Positions 26,830 through 36,673 are shown, counted from the stretch's first letter. The stretch is DNA of 64,000 bases from an uncultured Clostridia bacterium (GCA_944376655.1 CALWDJ010000009.1:1-64000), one strand, 5' to 3'. Program-made: numbers and translations. Notes: generated from the sequence alone by a model not told the origin.

Positions 26830-28491
26830 ATGAGAAATTTTTTAAAGAAACGCATAATTGTCTTTGTTACCGTATTTTTAATTCTGCTTGCGGCAGGATG
26901 CGGTAAAAAGGATACGCAAAGCGGCGCCGGCTCATCAGATTACGCTCATAGCGGTCAGAACGATTTGGCCGACCCTGAAAACACTGATTATAAAACCGAG
27001 TCGGGCGCTGAAGTTGACGCGGAAGAGCTTGAAGTTAAAAAGGGTAAGGCAAACGGAATTGACGTTTCAAAGTGGCAGGGACTTATTGACTGGAACGCAG
27101 TCAAAAGCGCCGGTATTGATTTTGCTATAATAAGAATAGGCTTCCGGGGTGAGAACGGTAAAATTTATAAGGACGACTGCGCCGACTACAATATACAGCA
27201 GGCTCATAAGGCGGGTGTGCTTGTGGGAGTTTACTTTTTCTCTACGGCGATGACCACGGCAGAGGCAAAGGAAGAGGCAAAATGGACTGTTTCCGCCATA
27301 GAGGGTTATCCGATTTCATATCCGGTCGTGTACGACTGCGAGGGCTTTCTCAATCCCGAAAGCCGTGTTTACGGCATTTCAAGCGAGCAGAGAACCGATA
27401 ACGCCGTCACTTTTCTTGAATATGTAGAGGCCGAGGGCTACGAGGGTATGTTTTATGCCGCTAAGTCAGAGCTTGAGAACTCCGCTTACTGGGATACCGA
27501 AAGAATAGAAAAAGACTTTATGGTCTGGGTGGCGCGCTATCCTGACAGACCGTATCCGAATACCGCCGCGCCCGATTACAGCGGGAAATACAGTATGTGG
27601 CAGTATACCGACAAGGGAGCGGTACGAGGCATCAAGGGCAATGCGGATATGAATGTATCCTATTTTACAAGGGAAGAGGCGGAGCCTAAAAATTCCGCCG
27701 CGCGACCTGATGACGCTGAAGCGCCTGACGCCGACGGCGCGCTTTATACCGAGGCGTCCGATGAGGTGACGGCAAAGATAGAAACAAACCTGCGCGACGC
27801 CGCGACAACAAAGAGCAATGTGGTTGCCGTGCTAAAAAACGGCGAGTTCGTGAAACGCACGGGCATAGGCTCGAACGGCTGGTCAAAGCTCTCTTATAAC
27901 GGGAAAACGGTTTACGCTATATCAAGCTATCTTACCGATGATAAAGATTATAAGCCGCCGGTAACAGAACCGTCGGACGGATTTACCTCCTCATCAGGTC
28001 AGGTGACGGCGAAAATCGAGACCAATTTGAGGGCCGAGCCGAATACCGACAGCGAGATAGTGGCGACCATCAGAAACGGTGAGTTTGTCACCCGCACCGG
28101 AGTTAATCCGAACGGCTGGACAAGGGTTACCTATAACGGGCGCACGGCTTACGCCAAAACAAGCCTGCTGACGACAGAGGTGAACAGCTCGTCATCGTCT
28201 TCCGAAGAGCCTTCAAGGATAGAGGAAACCGACGGTTTTACCGCCGCTTCGGGTGAAATGACCGCGAAGGACACCACAAATCTCCGCACCGCGCCGACCA
28301 CGAACGGTTCGCAGATAGTCTATACACTTAAAAGGGGAGAATTCGTGACCAGAACGGGCACAAGCGTCAAGGGCTGGACGAGACTCACCTATAACGGACA
28401 GACGGTGTATGCGGTATCGAGCTTTCTGCTTACAAAAGAGGAGTACGAGAAGCAGATTTCAGATGAACAAACTGCCTCCGGGACAGAATAA
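26830..28491 (+). CDS. GH25 lysozyme-like lipoprotein with three SH3b repeats
   Basis: A 553-residue surface lipoprotein (lipobox LAAGC, Cys24). The GH25 muramidase domain runs from about residue 75 to 290, with the catalytic Asp/Glu set in G-I-D-V-S-K-W-Q-G (Asp78) and V-Y-D-C-E-G-F (Asp169, Glu171). Three bacterial SH3 repeats follow (about 315-370, 390-450, 470-535), each with T-N-L-R, G-E-F-V-x-R-T-G and G-W-x-x-x-x-Y-N-G, separated by Ser/Glu linkers. It probably cleaves peptidoglycan at the cell surface. The start at 26830 follows AGGAGG by five bases. Confidence 0.93.
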   Translation: MRNFLKKRIIVFVTVFLILLAAGCGKKDTQSGAGSSDYAHSGQNDLADPENTDYKTESGAEVDAEELEVKKGKANGIDVSKWQGLIDWNAVKSAGIDFAIIRIGFRGENGKIYKDDCADYNIQQAHKAGVLVGVYFFSTAMTTAEAKEEAKWTVSAIEGYPISYPVVYDCEGFLNPESRVYGISSEQRTDNAVTFLEYVEAEGYEGMFYAAKSELENSAYWDTERIEKDFMVWVARYPDRPYPNTAAPDYSGKYSMWQYTDKGAVRGIKGNADMNVSYFTREEAEPKNSAARPDDAEAPDADGALYTEASDEVTAKIETNLRDAATTKSNVVAVLKNGEFVKRTGIGSNGWSKLSYNGKTVYAISSYLTDDKDYKPPVTEPSDGFTSSSGQVTAKIETNLRAEPNTDSEIVATIRNGEFVTRTGVNPNGWTRVTYNGRTAYAKTSLLTTEVNSSSSSSEEPSRIEETDGFTAASGEMTAKDTTNLRTAPTTNGSQIVYTLKRGEFVTRTGTSVKGWTRLTYNGQTVYAVSSFLLTKEEYEKQISDEQTASGTE

Positions 28492-28536
28492 CGTAAAAAA
28501 TCAATAAGAATTAAATAAAAAAGCACAATTTTCCGA

Positions 28537-29443
28537 TAAGAGGTAGATTTGCTCTGCGCGCCGCTTTATCTCGCGTATGAGTATTGGAAGACTGTCGGCG
28601 AAGAAAAAATTTTCACGTCTGACTTTAAAAACGCGGTTATTATAACGGTAAATGTTTTCAGAACAGAGCAGGATCATTCAAAATCACCGTATACATTTGA
28701 ACGCGTCTGGGACAAGGCTTACCAAGAAAACCGATACCCTTCCGCTTCACGGACACGGCAGACCGGTCAATCCGTGCGGCATGACGTGGTCGGGATTCCG
28801 CCCGTCGGATGATTGCTGTACGTTCGGCTATCTTATTCCGTCGAATATGATGGCGGTTGTGGCGCTCGGATATGCCGCTGAAATTGCGGAAAGGGTTTAT
28901 AACGACAGCGCGCTTGCGGACGAGTGCCGTATTTTAAAGGAAGATATCGAGGATGCGGTTGAGGTTTACGGCGTTGTCAATCATCCGAAATACGGCAGAA
29001 TATATGCTTATGAAACAGACGGATACGGTAACTATAATCTGATGGACGACGCAAACTCACCGAGCTTGCTGGCAATTCCTTATTTCGGATATAGAAATCC
29101 TGATAATGAAATTTACAGAAACACAAGAAGATTCATACTTTCCGAGGACAATCCTTACTACTTTAAGGGAAAGTACGCCGACGGAATAGGGAGTCCGCAT
29201 ACGCCTGACGGCTATATCTGGCACATATCGCTTATAATGCAGATTCTCACCTCGACCGACAGGGAAGAAATAATGCGGTGCCTTGAAATGCCGGCAAAAA
29301 CTCACGCCGGAACATGCTTTATGCATGAAAGCTTCAATGCGGATAATCCCGGGGAATATACAGGAGGGTGGTTTGCGTGGGCGAATACACTTTTTGCGCA
29401 AATGCTTGAAAAGCTGAAGTCGGAAAATTTTTTTGATGCTTAA
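28537..29443 (+). pseudogene. Decayed GH125 exo-alpha-1,6-mannosidase
   Basis: Two frames together spell the C-terminal two thirds of a GH125 enzyme. Frame 1 from 28537 gives 'DLLCAPLYLAYEYWKTVGE...FRTEQDHSKSPYTFERVW'. Near 28725-28735 the match moves to frame 2, giving 'TDTLPLHGHGRPVNPCGMTW', then 'SGFRPSDDCCTFGYLIPSN', 'MDDANSPSLLAIPYFGYRNP', 'GIGSPHTPDGYIWHISLIMQ' and 'HESFNADNPGEYTGGWFAWA'. The first roughly 130 residues are missing (a stop codon precedes the match), so the gene has lost its 5' end and gained a frameshift. The apparent ATG start at 28652 is an accident. Confidence 0.85.
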
Positions 29444-29488
29444 ATCCGGTATGCTTTAATACGGATACCTCAAGATTTATCGGAATAA

Positions 29489-29533
29489 CCTGAAAATCAA
29501 TTTTTTGCGGCGTTTAGCCGCATTTTATTTTTA
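29489..29533 (+). terminator. Terminator-like repeat after the GH125 remnant
   Basis: TGCGGC-GTTTA-GCCGCA (29506-29522) with T runs on both sides, preceded by CTGAAAATCAA. Near copies, including part of the upstream flank, lie at 344-381 and 32374-32415. Confidence 0.65.
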
Positions 29534-30126
29534 ATCGCTTGAAGAAAAAAAACTTGCGCTAACATAAGCAGTACAAATGCCGCGGAATTACGGTGAAAGA
29601 GAAACAAATTGCGGGTGCCTGTGCCGGTTTATACTCTGTAAGCCGAATGCTCTGCTGCCTGATAAGTGGAATATCCGACTGACGGTGAACGGCCGGGGAA
29701 AATATTTGTTCTGCCGTATGCAAGCGAAAAATCTGCTGTTTCAGTCCGGCAGCACGCCATTGATATAACTGTCTGAAGTAAACGGTATAACACATTAGGA
29801 CAGATACATCTGTTTGAGAGAGCATATAGTTCGGACCTTATTCGCTGAGAACAACCGGTCAACGGTTTAATATAAAGTTAATTAAGATAATATTGACAAT
29901 TAAAGCTTTTTAATTTATTTTAATAGTATACTTATTGCCGGATATGCCGATATTGCCGTTAAAAATAAAGCTGAAATATTCTGTTGTCACGCATATATCG
30001 CGCAGGCGATGTATATAGGAAAATTACGGACTGCTGATTTGACGGAATAAAAGTTTGCGGAGATAAAGTATAATATTGCTTTAGATGTGCCTGTATTTAT
30101 AAAATAATAATTCAGAGGGGTATTAT
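29534..30126 (+). other. Gene-poor AT-rich stretch before the GH36 gene
   Basis: No convincing coding sequence is seen; the short ORFs at 29559-29825 on both strands lack ribosome binding sites and family features. TTGACA at 29893-29898, 17 bases and TATTTT at 29916-29921 form a possible promoter, leaving about 200 bases of leader before the GH36 gene. A second TATAAT lies near 30070 without a well-spaced -35 box. Confidence 0.5.
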
Positions 30127-32184
30127 ATGCTGATAAACGTAGACGGCAAAATAAATGCGAATTTTAAGGTTGACAAGGACGGAAAATTGCTTTTACTCAA
30201 TATGTCGAACCGCAAAACGGGAAAAACAGAAATAACAGAAACAGAGGAAAAGTGGTTCACACCTGTTGAAATTCAGTTTACCGGCTTTAACCAGGACGAT
30301 CATCACGGAAACAAATACACCGGTACGTCCCCGGGTCATAATCTCAAATACAGGCTGCACAGGGATTATGAAAACGAAAAAGGCAGAAAACTGGAGTTTG
30401 TTTTAGAGTATAACGATATAGAAGTTGTCCAGCATTATCAGTTTTATAAGGAGATTTCAGTTGTAACCGCATATTCTGAGGTTTACACGGAGAATGAGTA
30501 TGATTTGGAATATTTGTCTTCGTTTAATCTTGTGGGAATCTCGAAAAATTCAAACGGCGTTTTCGACCGTTCCGTATATTTGCATATACCGCATAATACA
30601 TGGCACGGGGAGTGCCAATGGCGAAGAAACCCGCTCGGTGAATTGGGGCTTTCTAAAGTTAACGATTTTTCTTTGAAAAGACTGTCTTATGATTCGGTGG
30701 GAACTTGGTCAAGCTGCGGATACCTTCCAATGGGCTGTATAGAGGTAAGCGACACCGGCGAGTATATCTTCTGGCAGATTGAGCATAACGGCTCATGGCA
30801 TTTTGAAATCAGCGATATTGCGGAAAATTTATATTTAAGCCTGTCCGGACCGACTTATAATGAAAGTCATTTTCTTAAAAAGCTGCGTAAAAACAGCTTC
30901 AGAAGCGTTCCGGCAACAGTGGCTTTCGCGGATTCCTTTGAGGAATGTATTTCGGAAATGACAAAATACAGAAGAAGCATTCGCAGAAAAAATAACGATA
31001 ATCTTAATAACAGCGTAATATTCAATGATTATATGAATTGCTTAATGGGAGATCCTACGGCAGATAAGCTCTACCCGCTGATTGACGCAGCGAAAGCGGC
31101 GGGCTGTGATTATTTTTGTATTGACGCCGGCTGGTTTTCGGAAGAAATGGGCAGCGAAAGCAGCTGGTGGAGCAGCGTGGGCGAATGGATACCGTCTAAA
31201 AGCCGTTTCCCGGATGGAATAGAAAAAGTTATCGGTTATATCAAAAGCAAAGATATGATACCCGGCTTATGGCTCGAATTGGAAGTAATGGGGATTGATT
31301 GTCCTCTCGCGAAAATCTGGGAGGACGACTGCTTTTTTGTGCGGAACGGAAAAAGAGTTATCGACCACGGCAGATATCAGCTTGATTACCGGAATGAAAA
31401 AGTAAGGAAGTACGCGTATTCCGTAATAGACAGACTGGTGAACGGTTACGGGTGCGGATACATAAAAATGGATTATAATATAAACGCCGGCGTAGGTACA
31501 GAGCTTGACGCTGACAGCCCCGGAGACGGACTGCTTAAGCATAACAGGGCGTATATCGAATGGCTTAAATCCGTTTTTGAAAAATATCCCGATTTGATAA
31601 TAGAAAATTGCGGAAGCGGCGGTATGCGGATGGACTATGCCCTGCTTGCGCAGTACTCGATTCAGTCTGTATCGGATCAGACGGATTATAAGCTGTTTCC
31701 CGAAACAGTAAGCAGGGCGGCAAGCGCGGTCACGCCTGAACAGAGCGCGATATGGTCATATCCGATGGTTGGCAGCGACAAAGAGGAAACGGTTTTTAAT
31801 ATGGTAAACGCGATGACTCAAAGGATACATCAGAGCGGACATCTCGCGAATATAAACGATAAATGCTTCGGACTTATAAAGCAGGGTATCGCCGTTTACA
31901 AAACATACAACAAAGAAATATCCGACAGTTTACCGTACTGGCCGAACGGTTTTCCGCGATATGGGGATCGGTGGCTTAGCTACGGCTTAAAAATGAAGGG
32001 CAAAGCAATAGTTGCCGTATGGAAGCTGGACAGTGAAGACGATGTTTTCGATATCAATTTAGGCGATTATGAGAACGCCAAATGTATTTATCCGTCAAAC
32101 GACTGTTTTTACAGTGTTGAAAATAATATTCTGTCACTAAAGCTGGAGGGACAGTACAAGGCAAGACTTTTTGAATTTACCTGA
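30127..32184 (+). CDS. GH36 alpha-galactosidase
   Basis: A 685-residue cytoplasmic enzyme with an N-terminal beta-supersandwich, a TIM barrel and a C-terminal beta domain, as in GH36. It shows 'CDYFCIDAGWF', the nucleophile Asp449 in Y-I-K-M-D-Y-N, 'IENCGSGGMRMDYALLAQ', and the acid/base Asp517 in S-V-S-D-Q-T-D. It should release terminal alpha-galactose from oligosaccharides after import. AGAGGGG precedes the ATG by six bases. It lies between the GH125 remnant and the convergent YesMN operon. Confidence 0.93.
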   Translation: MLINVDGKINANFKVDKDGKLLLLNMSNRKTGKTEITETEEKWFTPVEIQFTGFNQDDHHGNKYTGTSPGHNLKYRLHRDYENEKGRKLEFVLEYNDIEVVQHYQFYKEISVVTAYSEVYTENEYDLEYLSSFNLVGISKNSNGVFDRSVYLHIPHNTWHGECQWRRNPLGELGLSKVNDFSLKRLSYDSVGTWSSCGYLPMGCIEVSDTGEYIFWQIEHNGSWHFEISDIAENLYLSLSGPTYNESHFLKKLRKNSFRSVPATVAFADSFEECISEMTKYRRSIRRKNNDNLNNSVIFNDYMNCLMGDPTADKLYPLIDAAKAAGCDYFCIDAGWFSEEMGSESSWWSSVGEWIPSKSRFPDGIEKVIGYIKSKDMIPGLWLELEVMGIDCPLAKIWEDDCFFVRNGKRVIDHGRYQLDYRNEKVRKYAYSVIDRLVNGYGCGYIKMDYNINAGVGTELDADSPGDGLLKHNRAYIEWLKSVFEKYPDLIIENCGSGGMRMDYALLAQYSIQSVSDQTDYKLFPETVSRAASAVTPEQSAIWSYPMVGSDKEETVFNMVNAMTQRIHQSGHLANINDKCFGLIKQGIAVYKTYNKEISDSLPYWPNGFPRYGDRWLSYGLKMKGKAIVAVWKLDSEDDVFDINLGDYENAKCIYPSNDCFYSVENNILSLKLEGQYKARLFEFT

Positions 32185-32320
32185 TTAGGAAAATACAAAG
32201 CGCGATGCCGGAGTGACCGAACGGCTGTAAAAAGAATTAGGGCTTGTTTTATTCGGATAATACGGGCGCTGTACGTCCGGAAGATAACGGTATTGACGGT
32301 GAAATCCGGACAGCGCAGGT

Positions 32321-32356
32321 AAAAAAAGCGGAGCAGCTTCAGAAATACTGCTCCGC
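32321..32356 (-). terminator. Terminator of the YesMN-lipoprotein operon
   Basis: On the minus strand GCGGAGCAG pairs with CTGCTCCGC, followed by seven T (plus coordinates 32322-32356). Confidence 0.85.
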
Positions 32357-32373
32357 TTCAGTCTGTTGAAAAA

Positions 32374-32415
32374 CTGAAAATTGATTTTTATGCGGCGGAA
32401 AGCCGCTTTTTTATT
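32374..32415 (+). terminator. Terminator-like repeat downstream of GH36
   Basis: GCGGC-GGAAA-GCCGC (32392-32406) followed by TTTTTTATT, preceded by CTGAAAATTGA. It resembles the elements at 344-381 and 29489-29533. Confidence 0.65.
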
Positions 32416-33568
32416 GTTCACCGCAGAGTATGTCAGCCGCGGCTTCGGGGGATAAATTGTCGTTGAAAAACGCCGAAACCGACCCGTATATGCGGCTTTT
32501 GTCGGAATCGCTCCACCGGCAGATTATATTATAAAGCCCGACCGACGGTGAAGCCAGTACGGAATAGACCGTATGAGCGAACTGGGGAAGAGAATGTGAG
32601 CCGTAGGAGCATTTGCAGGCAAGCGGAATTTTTGACTCGGTCGCGATGGTCAAAAGAGTCGATTCGCTGTAAAGCTCTTTTATGAATATTTCGGCAAGAT
32701 ACATATCTGCGCTTTCCCTTACGGTCAGAATATGCGCCCTGAGTACGACAGAGGGTGTCTCGTTTTCGCGGAAAATCAAAGAGGGATGGAAAGAGGTCGT
32801 TGAAAGACCTGGCATATTGTTTTGTATTCTTTCGACTTTTGAGATATTTTCCGCCCAGAAAAGCGATGAGTTTTTGGTAAACAGCTGTTCGGAATCTTCG
32901 GTCTGGGTGAGCAGCGCGTTTTCCCTGATGAGGTTCAGCCTTTCAAAGGCGGATACGGCAGGTTCCCGCGCGAATTTTCCGTTTGCCACATCGTCGGCTT
33001 TCCCTCCCGAAGAAAGATAAACCGGCGCGACAGCGCTCCAGAATATACCTGAAAGAGAGGTATCCGAGCAAATCGGAATATATGAGTCAATAAGAGACGA
33101 TGATATCAGCTCGTCAATGCTCGCGGGTATGTCGGCTTCGGTTCTGCGGTAAATCAGCTCATCGAACCAGAACGCGTCAAAGCTGAGAAAGAGGGGGACA
33201 CCGATTATTCCTTTCTGATTTTCAAGCAGAAAATCGGAAGGAAATATTTCTGTATAATCTGCAACAATGTCGTCGAGCGGCACGAGAGCGTTTTCATCTC
33301 CAGACGGAACCGTATCGGATATGACTATGTCGGAGTCGTAAGGATTGTCGGTGAGTTCTACGGTGAAATTCGGATGTTCAAGCCTTAATGTTGCCGCAAA
33401 ACGGTTGAGCGAGCTTTTAAAGTCGTGACGGACGAATATTTTAAGTGTGCCGTTCGGGTCGGAAAACTCGGTTCCGGAAAAAACCGAACCGGAGCTTTCG
33501 CTGCCGTTCCTGCAGCCGGTCAGCGTTATGATTAAAGCGAGTAAAAGCGGTAAAAGTCTATTTTTCAT
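32411..33568 (-). CDS. Solute-binding-like lipoprotein linked to YesM/YesN
   Basis: About 385 residues starting with a lipoprotein signal (M-K-N-R-L-L-P, lipobox LTGC, Cys about 19). The rest resembles the two-lobed extracellular solute-binding fold: 'LKIFVRHDFKSSLNRFAATL' near the N-terminus, then 'GIIGVPLFLSFDAFWFDELI'. It is divergent from typical transporter binding proteins. The start overlaps the end of yesN, so it is translationally coupled to the two-component genes and far from the permeases. It is most likely a sugar receptor for the YesM kinase; a transport role is the alternative. ATG 33583 is another possible start. Confidence 0.7.
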   Translation of the reverse strand: MKNRLLPLLLALIITLTGCRNGSESSGSVFSGTEFSDPNGTLKIFVRHDFKSSLNRFAATLRLEHPNFTVELTDNPYDSDIVISDTVPSGDENALVPLDDIVADYTEIFPSDFLLENQKGIIGVPLFLSFDAFWFDELIYRRTEADIPASIDELISSSLIDSYIPICSDTSLSGIFWSAVAPVYLSSGGKADDVANGKFAREPAVSAFERLNLIRENALLTQTEDSEQLFTKNSSLFWAENISKVERIQNNMPGLSTTSFHPSLIFRENETPSVVLRAHILTVRESADMYLAEIFIKELYSESTLLTIATESKIPLACKCSYGSHSLPQFAHTVYSVLASPSVGLYNIICRWSDSDKSRIYGSVSAFFNDNLSPEAAADILCGEQ

Positions 33569-34601
33569 GTTTTTTGTACTCATTTCTGTAAGCGATAGGC
33601 TGAATACCCGTGCAGTTTTTAAATACCCTGCTGAAATATTTGGAATTGCCAAATCCGGTGGCGTCGCTGATTTCGGTAATTGAAAGTCCGGTGTTTTTCA
33701 GTAGCTGCTTTGCGTGTTCTATACGTACATTTATCAGGTATTCATTGTAATTTGTACCTACACGGCTTTTGAATATGCGGCTGATATAACTTGCGTTGAA
33801 ATGAAATTCATTTTCCAGTGTGGCGAGCGTTATGTTGTGGCGGTAATTGCTGTGGATATAGCTGATGATGCTGTTTATTAAAGTATCTGTGGAACCGGAA
33901 TTTATCAGACTGAAAAAGTCTTCCAGATATTCTTCGGTAAGGGCGCGTATCTGTTCCGCTGTGCCGATGTTCGTAAATACGGGCGCAGGCTTTACAGGCT
34001 CTGTGCCTATGTACATTTTGTGTGCCGCGAAAATTTCGGACACCAGCTTTGACGCTATGTTACGTACTGTCTCAAGCGGCGCCTTATGCTGCATAAAAAT
34101 GTCGAAAACGGTATTGAGCGCTGTTTTGGCGGCTTCGCTGTCATTGTCGAGAATGGCTTTTTTGATTTCGGCTTCCTCTTTGAACGGATAATTGATTCCG
34201 CGGCTGAGGATTTTTTGCCTGACTCTTGACAGTGATCCGGTAAGTTCTTCAGGGTCAACAGGCTTTAAAAGGAAATCGAAAACGCCTGCCCTGACCGCTT
34301 CTTTCGCATAAGAAAATTCGTCATATCCCGTTACGATGATTATTTCTGAGGACGGGTATTTTGCCGAAATCTCTTTTGAAAGCGCTATACCGTCCATAAG
34401 CGGCATTTTAATGTCTGTCAGAATGACGTCTGTCTGGTGCTTTTGCAAAAATTCGAGAGCGTCAAAACCGTTTATGGCTTCACCGGCGACCTGAAATCCG
34501 ATCTTTTCCCAGTCCAGCAGCTTTCTTATGCCCCTGCGTATTATGGTTTCATCGTCTACTATCAGTACTGATAGATATCTGTCCAAGATTTTATCACTCA
34601 T
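33558..34601 (-). CDS. YesN-type response regulator with AraC DNA-binding domain
   Basis: 347 residues. The receiver domain (about 10-130) has the acidic pair Asp16/Asp17 in V-D-D-E, the phosphoacceptor Asp63 in L-T-D-I-K-M-P-L-M-D-G, and the Lys in 'FLLKPVDPEEL'. After a helical linker, two AraC helix-turn-helices (about 245-342) read 'ITLATLENEFHFNASYISRI' and 'LSITEISDATGFGNSKYFSR'. It overlaps yesM by eight bases. The likely target is the divergent glycan operon starting at 36674. Confidence 0.93.
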   Translation of the reverse strand: MSDKILDRYLSVLIVDDETIIRRGIRKLLDWEKIGFQVAGEAINGFDALEFLQKHQTDVILTDIKMPLMDGIALSKEISAKYPSSEIIIVTGYDEFSYAKEAVRAGVFDFLLKPVDPEELTGSLSRVRQKILSRGINYPFKEEAEIKKAILDNDSEAAKTALNTVFDIFMQHKAPLETVRNIASKLVSEIFAAHKMYIGTEPVKPAPVFTNIGTAEQIRALTEEYLEDFFSLINSGSTDTLINSIISYIHSNYRHNITLATLENEFHFNASYISRIFKSRVGTNYNEYLINVRIEHAKQLLKNTGLSITEISDATGFGNSKYFSRVFKNCTGIQPIAYRNEYKKHEK

Positions 34602-36429
34602 TTCTGTTTATATGGCTCTCATAGTTGTAAAGGTCTGTTTTGTCCTCGCCGATCGGTAAGGTAAACGATACCGACGTGCCTTTGCCCTCTGCGCTTTCAA
34701 TACTGAGCGTATGTTTGTCTGAGTAATACAGTCGGAGACGTTCGTTGACATTTACCAGCCCTATACTCTCGCCCGGCGGGTTGTTGCTGCTTTTAAGCCT
34801 TTTTTTAAGCTGCATCAGTTCGGTTTCGCTGATTCCGTTGCCGTTGTCTGATATACGGAAATAAATGTTTTTTTCGTCTGAACGAATCTCAACTGTTATC
34901 ATTCCGTCTTTTTCAAGATCCATGAAAGCGTGGCTGAAAATGTTTTCCACTATCGGCTGCAGAAGCATTTTGGGCATACGCATATAAAGAACGTCCGGGT
35001 CTATCATATAATTTATTTTTATCCGGTCTTCCATTCTCAGCTCCTGCAGACTGAGATAGTTTTTTATTTGCTCGACTTCTTCGCGTATAGTGACCAGCCG
35101 GTTGCTGTTTTTGATGTTATATCTGAACAGCTTTGAGAGATGAAGAAGAGCGTCGGCGATTTTATCCTGATCGTTAAGTATTGCCATCATTCGTATTGTA
35201 TCAAGCGTATTGTAAAGAAAATGGGGATTTATCTGGCTTTGGAGCATGCTGTATTTCGCGGACGCTTCCCTCGACTCGCTTTCCGCAACATCGGATATCA
35301 GTTTTTCGGTTTTTTCGACAAGAGAGTTGAAGCCGTCGCCGAGCTTGCCGAATTCGTCACGTCTGGTATCTGAAAATCTTACCGTGAGGTCTCCGTCCGC
35401 TACCCGTTTCATAGAATCAAGAAGCACGAAAATGGGCTTGGTGAAATAACGGGACTGAATCCACGCGAGAAAAATTATGAGAGCAAGCGAGAAAAAGCTC
35501 ATTAAAATGAAAATAAACTGAAGACGCGCCGTATTCTGATTGATAAAGCTGAGCGGTATAAGGGCGTAAACGGTCCAGTCAATTCCGGATATACTGTTTC
35601 CGATAAGATAGTAGGTTCCGCTTAAAGTGGTTATGTTTGTCCCCTTGCTTTCGGATTTGAGCAGGCTTAAAGTGCGGTCTATGATTTCGCTGTCATTTTC
35701 ATCGGTGTAGGCAAGCGCGCCGTTACCGTCAATTATGTAAAGACTGCTTCCTTCACCGAGGTCGATACTGTTGCAGAAGCCTTCAAGCACCGATACGGGA
35801 CATTCCGATATTATATATCCGGTATATCCGTTTATGCCGGATTCGTCCTCGTTCTGGATGTCGAGATGTTTAAAGCCGACTGAAAAAACCGGCGTGGGAG
35901 GCGAAAAAGCGCTTTGGGACATTTTGACCGGAAGGACGACCGTGTTACCGGTGGAGTTGATAAGCGGCAAATAATATTCAGAATCGTAGTCGGCGAGGGA
36001 ACGGTCAAATTTGCGGTCGGCATAGGTAAGGCTTTTTCCGTCAAAGGTAACAGCGGATATGGAATAAAGGTCCTCATTGGTTTTGGAGAATTCCTCAAGC
36101 GAACAGAGGGCGGCCTGCTCAAGCTCAAAAAGCTCGGCAGGGTCGGTAATGAGCTGGGTGACTTCATTTCTGAGCCAGTTAGGTATATCCGAATTGTTAT
36201 CCACTATGCGGTTTGTCTGATCAGTACGGGAAATATATTCGTTGAAGGTAAGGCTTAACTGGTTAAGCGTCTGGAGATATGTAGTTGTCACCCTTTGGTT
36301 CAGCTCCTCTTTTCCGGCTGAGAAGAGAACGGCGCCGAAAACGAAAAACGGAATAATAACGGAGATGAGCATGGTTGCCAGCAGTTTATTCCTGATACTG
36401 AAATTTGATATTCTGGATTTTATGTTCAT
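34594..36429 (-). CDS. YesM-type sensor histidine kinase
   Basis: 611 residues: TM1 at about 16-37, an extracellular Cache-like sensor region (about 40-300), TM2 at about 303-325, HAMP, then a His_kinase domain with the phosphorylated His403 in S-Q-I-N-P-H-F-L-Y-N-T, and an HATPase domain with 'MLLQPIVENIFSHAF', 'ISDNGNGIS' and 'GIGLVN'-type boxes (here S-I-G-L-V-N-V-N-E-R-L). This is the LytS/YesM class that senses extracellular sugars. AGGAGT precedes the ATG. It heads the minus-strand operon. Confidence 0.94.
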   Translation of the reverse strand: MNIKSRISNFSIRNKLLATMLISVIIPFFVFGAVLFSAGKEELNQRVTTTYLQTLNQLSLTFNEYISRTDQTNRIVDNNSDIPNWLRNEVTQLITDPAELFELEQAALCSLEEFSKTNEDLYSISAVTFDGKSLTYADRKFDRSLADYDSEYYLPLINSTGNTVVLPVKMSQSAFSPPTPVFSVGFKHLDIQNEDESGINGYTGYIISECPVSVLEGFCNSIDLGEGSSLYIIDGNGALAYTDENDSEIIDRTLSLLKSESKGTNITTLSGTYYLIGNSISGIDWTVYALIPLSFINQNTARLQFIFILMSFFSLALIIFLAWIQSRYFTKPIFVLLDSMKRVADGDLTVRFSDTRRDEFGKLGDGFNSLVEKTEKLISDVAESESREASAKYSMLQSQINPHFLYNTLDTIRMMAILNDQDKIADALLHLSKLFRYNIKNSNRLVTIREEVEQIKNYLSLQELRMEDRIKINYMIDPDVLYMRMPKMLLQPIVENIFSHAFMDLEKDGMITVEIRSDEKNIYFRISDNGNGISETELMQLKKRLKSSNNPPGESIGLVNVNERLRLYYSDKHTLSIESAEGKGTSVSFTLPIGEDKTDLYNYESHINRNE

Positions 36430-36595
36430 AGGTTCACTCCTGCGATTTTACGGGAATTTTCCTGCAATATTATTATACATTTATCGAAGTGCGATTTCTT
36501 GCAGTAAAAAGTATAATTTTTTTACTTTTGTCAGCTTAAAACCTCAATTTTATGAAATATGTAAAGAAAAGTTACCAATAAAACAAAAAATAAAG

Positions 36596-36624
36596 TTGTC
36601 TGTTGTTAATAAAAATTGTAAAAT
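36596..36624 (+). promoter_or_regulatory. Promoter of the divergent glycan operon
   Basis: TTGTCT at 36596-36601, 17 bases, TAAAAT at 36619-36624, about 50 bases before the start at 36674. The 244-base interval 36430-36673 is shared with yesM and is the place to expect a YesN site. Confidence 0.6.
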
Positions 36625-36673
36625 AAATACAAAAGACAGGGAATTGCTATATGAATTTTTAAGGAGCGTAAAT

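Noticed and set aside
28652..28745. ATG start of an intact 263-residue protein
   Set aside because: The first 30 codons do not match the family and overlap the true frame of the GH125 gene; the ORF begins after a frameshift.
29559..29825. Short ORFs on both strands before GH36
   Set aside because: No ribosome binding site, no family features, and they overlap one another on opposite strands.
36242..36673. N-terminal extension of the giant enzyme
   Set aside because: The in-frame extension crosses the yesM start region and promoter and lacks coding character; a signal peptide and ribosome binding site define the start at 36674.
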